Positions 6,469-13,865 are shown, numbered from the stretch's first letter. The stretch: DNA of 17,809 nucleotides from Phenylobacterium sp. CCH9-H3 (GCF_001557235.1 NZ_LSJI01000034.1:1-17809); one strand, 5' to 3'. Program-made: numbers and translations. Notes: generated by a model from the sequence alone, not told the origin.

Positions 6469-7118
6469 AGCTCGTCGACCACACCCGTGAGAGCCTGCTC
6501 GGCTACCTCACCGCGCAGTGCGCCCACGTCGTGCCCGACGGCCGCGAGGCCCAGTTCCGGAAACTGGCCGACGCCCACCTCGACCAGGCCCTGGAGCGGA
6601 TGCACGTCTGCATCAACGCCTGCGCGCCCTGGCGGCCGGATCAGTTCAACGTGCTGCAGTCCTCGCAGCATTGCATCTTCCTGTACTTCCTCTCCAACAC
6701 GATCTGGAAGGAAAGCGGAGACGCCGCCGCCCCGACCCGGCTGTTCCTGATGAACAAGGCCTTCAACGGCATCGACCTGTTCTACGAAATCGCCATGCCG
6801 CCCGTGTTCTACATCGGCCACAGCGTGGGCATCGTCCTGGCCAAGGCGACCTACGGCAACTTCCTGGTGCTCTACCAGAACGCCACGGTCGGCCGGCACA
6901 AGGCGGACATCCCGGTGATCGGCGAGGGCGTGGTGATCTATCCCAACTCCTGCGTCATCGGCCGATCGGTCGTGGAAGACGGCGCGGTGGTGAGCCAGGG
7001 AACCCGCGTTGTGAACCGTCACGTGCCCAAGGGGCAGGTCGCCTTCAACGGCGAAGGCGGCCAGCTCACGCTGCGCCCCGGCGCGCCGGACCTGCTGGAC
7101 GAGTATTTCCGCCGCTAG
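6465..7118 (+). CDS. Serine acetyltransferase-like hexapeptide acyltransferase
   Basis: A 217-residue protein with a CysE-like layout: a helical N-terminal domain (about 1-110) followed by a left-handed beta-helix (about 113-190). The stretch IGHSVGIVLA (117-126) aligns with the catalytic-His segment of serine acetyltransferases (His119), followed by LYQNATVGR and VIYPNSCVIG repeats. The turn NRHVPKGQVAFN resembles the closing loop of the helix. Its place as last gene in a nucleotide-sugar operon argues against cysteine synthesis and for acyl transfer to the deoxysugar or its carrier; this is inference. It is the second acyltransferase in the operon, so the final product may carry two acyl groups. 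Start is TTG at 6465. The stop shares the CTAG palindrome with the convergent gene. Confidence 0.8.
   Translation: MKLVDHTRESLLGYLTAQCAHVVPDGREAQFRKLADAHLDQALERMHVCINACAPWRPDQFNVLQSSQHCIFLYFLSNTIWKESGDAAAPTRLFLMNKAFNGIDLFYEIAMPPVFYIGHSVGIVLAKATYGNFLVLYQNATVGRHKADIPVIGEGVVIYPNSCVIGRSVVEDGAVVSQGTRVVNRHVPKGQVAFNGEGGQLTLRPGAPDLLDEYFRR
7115..7118. other. CTAG palindrome serving as stop codon for both convergent genes
   Basis: On the plus strand TAG (7116-7118) ends the CysE-like gene. On the minus strand TAG (7117-7115) ends the TPR-GT41 gene. The two coding regions therefore overlap by 4 nt and leave no room for a separate terminator. Confidence 0.95.
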
Positions 7119-9391
7119 CTCCGCACCGCCTTGGCGATCATGTCGTAGAAGTCGCGGGCGAACTGCTCGCGCTGGCCGAGCGGGCCGTTGCGCATGTTGT
7201 CCCGCAGCGTCCGCCGCAGCGTGAGGCGCCGGTCCCGATCGCCGGCGAGATCCACCGCGATCCTCAGGAACTCTTCCGGATCGCTCGTCGCCAGATCCGG
7301 CGCGCCGCTGTTGATCAGGATCGACTGGCTGAGCCGCTCGTAGAACGCGGGCCCGACGAGGCTGACCACCGGAACGCCCATCCACAGGGCTTCCGTGGTG
7401 GTCGTGCCACCCGTCAGCGGGAAGGTGTCGAGGGTGATGTCCACCTCGTTGTAGTAGGGCAGGTGCGCGCCGCGGATGACGTGGAAGACCACGCGATCTT
7501 CCGAGACGCCCTCGGCGGCGAATTCCTTGATGATGTTGTTGCGGAACGTCGCGCCGCCGCCTTCCGGGCGGATGAAGGCGAAACGGGAATTCGGGGTCGC
7601 GGCCACGACCCTCGCCCAGGCCCGCAGCATCTCGCGGGTATATTTGTGTGGGTTGTTCGCGGTGCCGTAGGTGATGAAGCCATTCTTGAGCTCAGGCGCC
7701 TCGGCGATCGGCGCAACATTCTCGAAGAAGCGCGTGCCCAAGGCGATCCAGCTCTTCGGCATCAGCAGCGGCTTTTCCAGCAGCAGTTCCGGCCGCGTGG
7801 GAAGGTTGTGCGTGTCACAGATGAAGTAGTCGATGTTCGACAGCCCCGCGGAGTGCGGATAGCCCAACCAGCTCGCCTGGAGCCGCGCCGGCTTGTACGC
7901 CATGACCTCCAGCTTGTTCATGTGGGTCGTGCCGCCAAGGTCGATCAGCATGTCCAGCTGGTCGGCGGCGATGCGCTCGGCCGCCTGGCCGATCCCCACA
8001 TCCGGCCACCACCGGTAGCCCGCGATCCGCTGGGTGATGTAGCGCTGCGCGTCGTCTTCCGGGCCCGTGTAGTACGAGTAGACGAACACCTCGAACCGCT
8101 CGTTGTCGAGGTACTCGAACAACGGCATGGCGAAATAGCCCACCGGGTGGTGGCGTAGGTCTGACGACATGAAGCCGAGCCGGATCTTGCCGCCCGGTGG
8201 CCTGGGTGGCGGGCGCTTGATGGTGCGGCGGGCCGCCATGGCCTCTACTTCGCGGCCCCAGATACGGTGCTGTTCCATCAGCTCCTGGCGGTCGGCGTCG
8301 TTCTTCACCCGCGCGATCTGCTTGAGGAGCGCGGTGTGTCGGCCGCTCTGGGCCCAGCCGCGGCCGAGAGTCCGGAAGTCACCGACCTTGTCCAGCGCGT
8401 CGTAGTCGCAGACGCGGATGAACACCTCCGTCAGGACCTTCGTCGTGGTCTCGTTGAATTCGAGCGGCCGCGACAGCAGGGGAAGCGCGCGCCGGTAGGC
8501 GCGTTCGATGTTGTCGCCCTCGTCGCCCGTGCGCGTCCGCTCCAGGCTTTCGATGAAGGCGATCGCGTAGTCCATCTTCTGGGGATCGAGGTCGACCGCC
8601 TTCTCGAGGTAGACATTGCCCTCCTCCCGGTCGCGGTCCGCGATGAGCAGCCCCAGCTGATAGTGAAGCCAGGCAGCCTGAGGATTGGCCGGCAGCAAGC
8701 TCTTCAGGAAGGCTTCGGCGCCCGCGCTGTCGCCTGCCCGCCGCAGCACCATGGCCTTGGCTTCCAGCAGCCGATGCTCCCCCGGGTTGGCGGCGATGGC
8801 CTTGCCCAGGGCGTCGAGCGCCTCGGGCAGGCGGAACTCTTCGGTCAGCGTGCCCGCCAGATCGAGCCAGGCGTCGATATAGTTGCGCCGGATCGCCGTC
8901 GCCTGGCGGAAGCGGGAGATCCCCGGCTCCACCTTTCCCTGCTTCATCAGGGACCGGCCAAGCTGCCGCAGGTATTCGGCGTTCCGGGGATCGAGCCGGA
9001 CCAGCTTGGAGAACACCGCCTCCGCGCGCTGGGCCTGGTTCAGGTCCAGCAGGACGTTGCCCATGTTCTGCTGGGCCGGGAGGCGCTTGGGGTCCAGCTT
9101 CACCGCCTGCTCGAGCACGCGCACGGCGTCGGCCTCTCGGCGCAGTTTACGCAGGAGGACGCCGCGGATGTTCATGAGCTCGTAATCGCGCGGAGACCGC
9201 TCCAGGCCCTGCGCCGCAACCGTTTCGCCCTCGGCATAGCGCCGCGCCGTGTAGAGCTGGGCCGCAAGGACGCGGTAGACCGACGCCGGCCGGGCCGGGT
9301 CCTCGGCTATGGCCGCGATCAGATGCTGGATCGCCTCTTCCGCGCGTCCCGCATTCAACGCCGTCTGCGCCGCCGCCAACCGATCCGTCAT
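7115..9391 (-). CDS. TPR repeat protein with GT41 (OGT-like) glycosyltransferase domain
   Basis: A 758-residue protein. Residues 1 to about 290 are tandem TPR helices (for example QNMGNVLLDLNQAQRAEAVF at 108-127, followed by a LDP-type turn). The C-terminal half, about 400-755, is a GT41 catalytic domain like eukaryotic O-GlcNAc transferase. Motifs are SSDLRHHPVGYF (409-420), DLGGTTH (484-490), SWLGYPHSAG (507-516), Lys583 in NNPHKY, and DTFPLTGGTTTTEALWMGVP (655-674). The family moves a sugar from a nucleotide donor to Ser/Thr of proteins; the Caulobacter relatives FlmG and FlbA act in flagellin glycosylation or assembly. The ATG at 9391 has AAGG before it; a GTG at 9427 would add 12 unlikely residues. 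It lies 36 nt after the SemiSWEET gene and is convergent with the sugar operon. Acceptor and donor are unknown. Confidence 0.9.
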   Translation of the reverse strand: MTDRLAAAQTALNAGRAEEAIQHLIAAIAEDPARPASVYRVLAAQLYTARRYAEGETVAAQGLERSPRDYELMNIRGVLLRKLRREADAVRVLEQAVKLDPKRLPAQQNMGNVLLDLNQAQRAEAVFSKLVRLDPRNAEYLRQLGRSLMKQGKVEPGISRFRQATAIRRNYIDAWLDLAGTLTEEFRLPEALDALGKAIAANPGEHRLLEAKAMVLRRAGDSAGAEAFLKSLLPANPQAAWLHYQLGLLIADRDREEGNVYLEKAVDLDPQKMDYAIAFIESLERTRTGDEGDNIERAYRRALPLLSRPLEFNETTTKVLTEVFIRVCDYDALDKVGDFRTLGRGWAQSGRHTALLKQIARVKNDADRQELMEQHRIWGREVEAMAARRTIKRPPPRPPGGKIRLGFMSSDLRHHPVGYFAMPLFEYLDNERFEVFVYSYYTGPEDDAQRYITQRIAGYRWWPDVGIGQAAERIAADQLDMLIDLGGTTHMNKLEVMAYKPARLQASWLGYPHSAGLSNIDYFICDTHNLPTRPELLLEKPLLMPKSWIALGTRFFENVAPIAEAPELKNGFITYGTANNPHKYTREMLRAWARVVAATPNSRFAFIRPEGGGATFRNNIIKEFAAEGVSEDRVVFHVIRGAHLPYYNEVDITLDTFPLTGGTTTTEALWMGVPVVSLVGPAFYERLSQSILINSGAPDLATSDPEEFLRIAVDLAGDRDRRLTLRRTLRDNMRNGPLGQREQFARDFYDMIAKAVRS

Positions 9392-9427
9392 GCCTCTACC
9401 TTGCAGGCCTCCATGCCCGCGAAGCAC

Positions 9428-9721
9428 TTACGGCCCCGGCTTGCCCGTGGCTAGTCCGCCGCCCGATCCGTACCGCCATTTGAGCACCAGGATCGTGCCC
9501 GATAGCGCCAGGCACACCATGTTCGATCCGGCCACCGGCCAGCTGCCGATGAGAAAGCCGTAGGCGATCCAGAGCGAGAACCCGGTGACGGTCACGGCGT
9601 ACATCTTGAGCGACACCGACGAGGCGTCGCGTTCGCGCCGGATCTTGGCGATCTGCGGCACGAAGCTGGTCATCGAGCACAGGGCGGCGCCCGTGCCGAT
9701 GACGTCTGCGATGAGGGGCAT
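9428..9721 (-). CDS. SemiSWEET-family small sugar transporter (PQ-loop)
   Basis: A 97-residue membrane protein with three predicted transmembrane helices (about 5-22, 36-57, 63-82), the half-size SWEET fold that works as a dimer. The hallmark SFVPQIAKI (19-27) holds the Pro22-Gln23 pair. The conserved Trp51 and Asn67 that line the sugar pocket in SemiSWEETs are both present. The family gives facilitated diffusion of mono- or disaccharides across the inner membrane. The C-terminal tail after residue 84 is Gly/Pro-rich and probably disordered. It starts 6 nt after the histidine kinase stop, with GAGG before the ATG, and ends 36 nt before the TPR-GT41 start, so it is the middle gene of a probable operon. 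The substrate is unknown. Confidence 0.88.
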   Translation of the reverse strand: MPLIADVIGTGAALCSMTSFVPQIAKIRRERDASSVSLKMYAVTVTGFSLWIAYGFLIGSWPVAGSNMVCLALSGTILVLKWRYGSGGGLATGKPGP

Positions 9722-9727
9722 GGGGCC

Positions 9728-10378
9728 TCAGGCCCGGGAAGCTGCGGTGTCCATGGGCACGCTAACGGAAAGGCTCAGCCCAGGTTGCGCCGCGGAGGTG
9801 TCGAGGCGTCCGCGAAGCTGCTGCGCCATGAGCTGGACGACCGTCAGGCCGAAGCCGGCGGAGGGCGCGCCGGGCGTCATCCCGACCCCCTCGTCCGAAA
9901 CGGTAAGGTCGAAGCCAGCGCCTGTCCGGCGCACGACCACCCTGATCCGCCCCTTCCGGCCGTCCGGATAGGCGTGCCGCAGCGCATTGCCCACCATCTC
10001 GCTGACCAGCAGCGCCACGGGGGCGCCCTGCCGGCCGGGGATGGTGACCGCATCGAGGTCCAGGTCGATATCGACGCCCTCACGCCCGGCGGAGCCCGCC
10101 AGGTCGCCGACGATCTCGCGCACCAGGGCGGCGACCTCGACCTGTTCGGCTTCGTCGGTCCAGGTCACATGCCGATGCGCGACGCTGACCGCGGCCACCC
10201 GCTGCTGCACGGCCTTCAGTGCTTGCCGCGCCGCGTCGTCGGCCGCGCGCCGGCCCTGAAGCAGGACGATCGACGAGATCAGCTGCAGGGTGTTCTTGAC
10301 CCTGTGCTCCACCTCGCGCGCCCGCTCGGCCTGGCGTTCGAGCGCCCGCTCCACGCTGTCGGTGTTCGGATCGGCCAT
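9728..10378 (-). CDS. Sensor histidine kinase without sensor domain (HisKA_2/HWE type)
   Basis: A 216-residue kinase. A short charged, coiled-coil-like N-terminus (1-22) leads straight into the phosphoacceptor box EVEHRVKNTLQLISS (22-36) with His25. The ATPase domain follows: N-box SEMVGNALRHAY (126-137), G1 DEGVG (162-166) and G2 GFGLTVV (175-181). This H-box and compact ATPase are typical of HisKA_2/HWE kinases, common in Alphaproteobacteria, some of which feed the general stress response. There is no PAS, GAF, REC or transmembrane segment, so it must be soluble and take its signal from a partner. No response regulator is encoded nearby. First gene of the kinase-SemiSWEET-GT41 group. GGGAGACGGG precedes the ATG. 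The downstream pathway is unknown. Confidence 0.88.
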   Translation of the reverse strand: MADPNTDSVERALERQAERAREVEHRVKNTLQLISSIVLLQGRRAADDAARQALKAVQQRVAAVSVAHRHVTWTDEAEQVEVAALVREIVGDLAGSAGREGVDIDLDLDAVTIPGRQGAPVALLVSEMVGNALRHAYPDGRKGRIRVVVRRTGAGFDLTVSDEGVGMTPGAPSAGFGLTVVQLMAQQLRGRLDTSAAQPGLSLSVSVPMDTAASRA

Positions 10379-10410
10379 CCCGTCTCCCGTCGTTTGGCCA
10401 CGGCATTCGT

Positions 10411-10416
10411 ATCATA
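10411..10416 (-). promoter_or_regulatory. Candidate -10 box for the histidine kinase operon
   Basis: On the minus strand this reads TATGAT, five of six matches to TATAAT, about 32 nt before the kinase ATG in the 156-nt gap divergent from purD. No good -35 box is seen at 17 nt. Two GGACG direct repeats (plus strand 10419-10423 and 10428-10432) lie beside it. Confidence 0.28.
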
Positions 10417-10444
10417 CTGGACGTTTAGGACGCTGGGGTGCGAC

Positions 10445-10451
10445 TTGGCGC
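10445..10451 (+). promoter_or_regulatory. Candidate -35 box for purD
   Basis: TTGGCGC matches six of seven positions of the Caulobacter TTGACGS -35 pattern, 84 nt before the purD ATG in the divergent gap. A matching -10 box is not evident (GCATAACG at 10460 is poor and too close), so confidence is low. Confidence 0.22.
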
Positions 10452-10534
10452 CGCCATTCGCATAACGTGGTACGGCGGAGCTGTCAGCCCGCCGCGCTTG
10501 ACCAACGGCGGCCGTCACGCCAAAGCCGCCCGTC

Positions 10535-11800
10535 ATGAACATCCTCCTTGTGGGCTCCGGCGGGCGTGAGCACGCGCTGGCGTGGAAGATCGCCGCCTCG
10601 CCGCTGGTCACGCGGCTGGTGGCGGCGCCCGGCAACCCGGGCATGGCTGCGCAATGCGAACTGCGCGACGTGGCGGCCACCGACGTCGAGGAGCTGGTGG
10701 CGCTGGCCCGGGAGATCGCGGCCGACCTGGTGGTGATCGGACCCGAGACGGCGGTGGCCGCGGGTCTGGGAGACGCCCTGGCGGCCGCCGCGATCCCCTG
10801 TTTCGGACCGAGCGCGCAGGCGGGACAACTGGAGTCCTCCAAGGCCTTCACCAAGGCGTTCTGCGACCGCTACGGACTGCCCACTTCGGCCTATGCGGTC
10901 TGCGAGAACGCGCCGGCCGCCAAGGCGGCGCTGGACCGGTTCGAGCCGCCCTATGTGATCAAGGCCGACGGGTTGGCGGCGGGGAAGGGCGTCGTGATCG
11001 CGGGCGAGCGGGCGGAGGCCGAGGCGGCCATCGACGACGCCTTCGGAGGCCGCTTCGGAGAAGCCGGCGCACGCGTCGTGATCGAGGAGTTCCTGGACGG
11101 CGAGATCGGCTCGCTGTTCGCCCTCTGCGACGGCAAGGACTCGATGATCTTCGGATGGGTCCAGGACCACAAGCGCGCCTTCGATGGAGAGCAGGGCCCG
11201 AACACGGGGGGCATGGGGACCTATTCGCCCGCGCCGGTCTTCACGCCGGAGCTGGTGGAACAGGTGCGCCAGCGGCTGGTCGAGCCGGCCTTCGCCGGGA
11301 TCGCCGCCGAAGGCGCGCCCTATCGCGGCGTGCTGTTCGTCGAGTTGATGGCCACGCGGCACGGGCCCAAGCTGGTGGAGTTCAACGTCCGCTTCGGCGA
11401 CCCCGAGTGCCAGGTCCTGATGCTGCGGCTCGAGAGCGACCTGGTGCCCTATCTCGTGGCCTGCGCCCGCGGGACGCTGGCGGCGATGCCGCCTCCGGTG
11501 TGGCGCGACGAGTCCGCGGTCTGCGTGGTGCTCGCGGCGAAGGGCTACCCCGACGCCCCGGCGAAGGGCGGAGAGATCCGCGGAGCCGATACGGACTTCG
11601 GCGCGGACACGCTGGTCCTCCACGCCGGCACGACTCGCGACGCCGCCGGAACGCTGCGCGCCGCGGGAGGGCGGGTGCTGAACGTCTGCGCCCGAGGGCC
11701 CAACCTGCGCACGGCGCGCGACAAGGCCTATGCTGCCGTCGACGCCATCGACTTCCCGGACGGCTTCTGCCGGCGCGACATCGGCTGGCGCGCCCTCTAG
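10535..11800 (+). CDS. purD: Phosphoribosylamine--glycine ligase (GAR synthetase)
   Basis: Second enzyme of de novo purine synthesis: it joins glycine to 5-phosphoribosylamine using ATP. The 421-residue length is standard. The N-terminal domain opens with MNILLVGSGGREHALAWKIA. The ATP-grasp core has KADGLAAGKG (143-152) and IEEFLDGEIGS (183-193). QDHKRAFDGEQGPNTGGMG (210-228) and EFNVRFGDPECQ (282-293) are diagnostic PurD motifs. Nothing is missing and a functional enzyme is expected. No clear Shine-Dalgarno sequence lies before the ATG; instead a GGCGGC/GCCGCC inverted repeat (10507-10530) ends 4 nt upstream. It is a single gene, divergent from the histidine kinase, and ends 1 nt from the convergent M13 peptidase. 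No other pur gene is present. Confidence 0.97.
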   Translation: MNILLVGSGGREHALAWKIAASPLVTRLVAAPGNPGMAAQCELRDVAATDVEELVALAREIAADLVVIGPETAVAAGLGDALAAAAIPCFGPSAQAGQLESSKAFTKAFCDRYGLPTSAYAVCENAPAAKAALDRFEPPYVIKADGLAAGKGVVIAGERAEAEAAIDDAFGGRFGEAGARVVIEEFLDGEIGSLFALCDGKDSMIFGWVQDHKRAFDGEQGPNTGGMGTYSPAPVFTPELVEQVRQRLVEPAFAGIAAEGAPYRGVLFVELMATRHGPKLVEFNVRFGDPECQVLMLRLESDLVPYLVACARGTLAAMPPPVWRDESAVCVVLAAKGYPDAPAKGGEIRGADTDFGADTLVLHAGTTRDAAGTLRAAGGRVLNVCARGPNLRTARDKAYAAVDAIDFPDGFCRRDIGWRAL

Positions 11801-11801
11801 G

Positions 11802-13865
11802 TCACCAGACCCGGATCCGGTCTTCCGGCGGGAGGTACGCGCTCTGCCCCGGCCTCACGTCGAAGGCGGCGTACCAGGCGTCGAGGTTGCGCACCTGGGC
11901 GGCCCGCCATTCGTTCGGCGCGTGGGGATCGGTCAGGATCTGCTGCCGCAGCGCGTCCTCCCGATGCACGGACCGCAGGACCTGGGCAAAGGACAGGAAG
12001 AACCGCTGGTCCCCGGTCAGCCCCGCCAGCACCGGCGCCGGCTTACCGCCCAGCGAGGCGCGGTAGGCATCATAGGCGAGCGCCAGCCCCGCGAGATCGC
12101 CGATGTTCTCGCCCACGGTCAGCAGGCCGTTGATGCGCAGCCCCGGCAGCGGCTCGTACCGGCTGTACTGCGCCACCAGCCCCGCGCCGGCGGTCCGGAA
12201 CTTCGCCAGGTCCTCGGCCGACCACCAGTTGTCGAGCGCGCCCGTCTCGTCGAACTTGGCGCCCTGGTCGTCGAACTGGTGGCTGATCTCATGCCCGATC
12301 ACACGGCCAATGGCGCCGTAGTTCACGGCCGGATCGGCGTTCGGGTCGAAGTTCGGCGGCTGCAGGTAGCCGGCCGGGAACATCACCTTGACCAGCGCCG
12401 CGTTGGACACGGCGTTCACGGACTGCGGGTTCATCGACCACTCGTTGCGGTCCACGGGCCGGCCCAGCTTTCCGAGCATCCGCGCGCGCTCGAAGGCCTG
12501 GGCGCGGAGCAGGTTGCCGAAGCCGTCGCCGGCCCTGACCTGCAAGGCCGAATAATCGCGCAGCGGCTGCTGGCCGCCGATCTCGATGCGCAGCCGCTGC
12601 AGCTTGGCCAGGGCGCGGGCCTTCGTGGGCGCCGTCATCCAGTCGAGCCGCGCGATCCTCTCCGCCATGGCGCGCTTCAGGTTCCGGGTCATCTCCGCGA
12701 TCTGGGCGCGCGCGGCCGTTGGGAAGTGGCGCTGGAGGTAGATTTCGCCGACGGCGTGGCCCAGGGCGCGGTCGGTCTGGGTCACCGCTGTCTTCCACGT
12801 CGCCGGCATGTCGGGCGTGCCGCTCAGGGCGCGGGTGTAGGCGAAATCCTCCTCGCGGAAGGCGCGGGGCCCCACAGGGGCGAAGTTGCGGATGGTGCGG
12901 ACCGCCAGGTAGTCGCGCCAGTCGGCCAGCGGGACCTCATTGGCCGCGGCGGCGGCCGCAGCGATGGCTTCCGGCTGGTTGACGATCAGGACCGGTTGGC
13001 CTTCGAGGCCGGCGGCTTTCATATACGCGTCCCAGTCGAGGCCGGGCGCCTGGGCGGCGAAGTCGGCGCGCGTGAATGGGTTGTAGCGCTTCTCGGCTTC
13101 GCGGTTGGCCACGCGGGTGCGGTGTCCGCGGGCGATCCGCTCTTCGAGCGCATAGACGCGGGCCGCGCGGCTCTCCGCGTCGTCGAAGCCGGCCAGGACG
13201 AACATCCGGGTCAGGTGGGCCCGATACGCCTGCCGCACCTTCAGGTTCGCGGGCCTGTCGACGAAGTAGTAGTCGCGGTCGGGCAGGCCGATGCCGCCCT
13301 GGGTCAGGCCGGCGATGTAGTGGTCCGGGCGCTTGATATCGATTCCCACGCCCGAGGTGACCGGACTCTGGGGCAGGGGCGAGGCGCCGTTCGGATTGGG
13401 CAGCGCCGCCCAGGACAGGAGGGCCAGTTCGCGGGCGAGGTCGGCCGACCCGGCGATGGCCGCCAGCCGGGCGAGCTCGGGCTTCAGCGGGTCGATCCCG
13501 AGTCGCTCGAGGCGCGCCTCGTCGACCCAGGCGCCGTAGTAGTCGGCGATCTTGCGGCCGTTCGCCGTGCCCAGCGCGCCGGCGCTTTCCATGATCGCCC
13601 GCGAGCGCCCCTGGGTGATGTCGTTGATCTGCGCGTTGGCGCCCCAGACGGCGCGGTCTGGCGGGATCGTCGCCGATCTGATCCAGGCGCCGTTGGCGTG
13701 GCGGTAGAAGTCGTCGCCAGGCGCCACCGTGGGGTCCATGGCGCTAAGGTCGAGTCCGAAGTCGCCGTATTCGGTCTTGCCCTTCGCCGGTGCGGCCAGG
13801 CTCGCCGGCCCTAGCAGCGGCGCAGCCATGAGACCGGCGCCGAACGCCCGTCGAGTGAACGCCAT
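11802..13865 (-). CDS. M13 family (neprilysin-like) zinc metallopeptidase, Tat-exported
   Basis: A 687-residue M13 endopeptidase that cleaves oligopeptides, probably in the periplasm. The zinc motif HEISH is at 525-529 (Glu526 catalytic), and ENIGD at 586-590 supplies the third ligand Glu586 with its supporting Asp590. The C-terminus LPPEDRIRVW is the normal family end. The N-terminus MAFTRRAFGAGLMAAPLLG has a twin-arginine motif (TRRAFGAGL) and a hydrophobic stretch, with likely cleavage near residues 24-26. The frame stays open far upstream, but the ATG at 13865 begins exactly at the signal peptide and is preferred. It lies 65 nt downstream of the SRPBCC gene, with a strong hairpin between them. 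Substrate and role are unknown. Confidence 0.94.
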   Translation of the reverse strand: MAFTRRAFGAGLMAAPLLGPASLAAPAKGKTEYGDFGLDLSAMDPTVAPGDDFYRHANGAWIRSATIPPDRAVWGANAQINDITQGRSRAIMESAGALGTANGRKIADYYGAWVDEARLERLGIDPLKPELARLAAIAGSADLARELALLSWAALPNPNGASPLPQSPVTSGVGIDIKRPDHYIAGLTQGGIGLPDRDYYFVDRPANLKVRQAYRAHLTRMFVLAGFDDAESRAARVYALEERIARGHRTRVANREAEKRYNPFTRADFAAQAPGLDWDAYMKAAGLEGQPVLIVNQPEAIAAAAAAANEVPLADWRDYLAVRTIRNFAPVGPRAFREEDFAYTRALSGTPDMPATWKTAVTQTDRALGHAVGEIYLQRHFPTAARAQIAEMTRNLKRAMAERIARLDWMTAPTKARALAKLQRLRIEIGGQQPLRDYSALQVRAGDGFGNLLRAQAFERARMLGKLGRPVDRNEWSMNPQSVNAVSNAALVKVMFPAGYLQPPNFDPNADPAVNYGAIGRVIGHEISHQFDDQGAKFDETGALDNWWSAEDLAKFRTAGAGLVAQYSRYEPLPGLRINGLLTVGENIGDLAGLALAYDAYRASLGGKPAPVLAGLTGDQRFFLSFAQVLRSVHREDALRQQILTDPHAPNEWRAAQVRNLDAWYAAFDVRPGQSAYLPPEDRIRVW

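Noticed and set aside
6518..8158. Long plus-strand open frame of about 546 codons
   Set aside because: It runs across the CysE-like gene and antisense to the GT41 gene, is rich in Arg, Gly and Pro, and shows no motif. It is a shadow caused by high G+C third positions.
10507..10530. GGCGGC-N12-GCCGCC inverted repeat before purD as a riboswitch or operator
   Set aside because: Six-base all-G/C arms are expected by chance in this DNA, and no purine-riboswitch-like conserved core is present.
11730..13814. Plus-strand open frame of about 694 codons
   Set aside because: Antisense to the M13 peptidase. The M13 frame has HEISH, ENIGD and the family C-terminus, while the plus frame has no domain.
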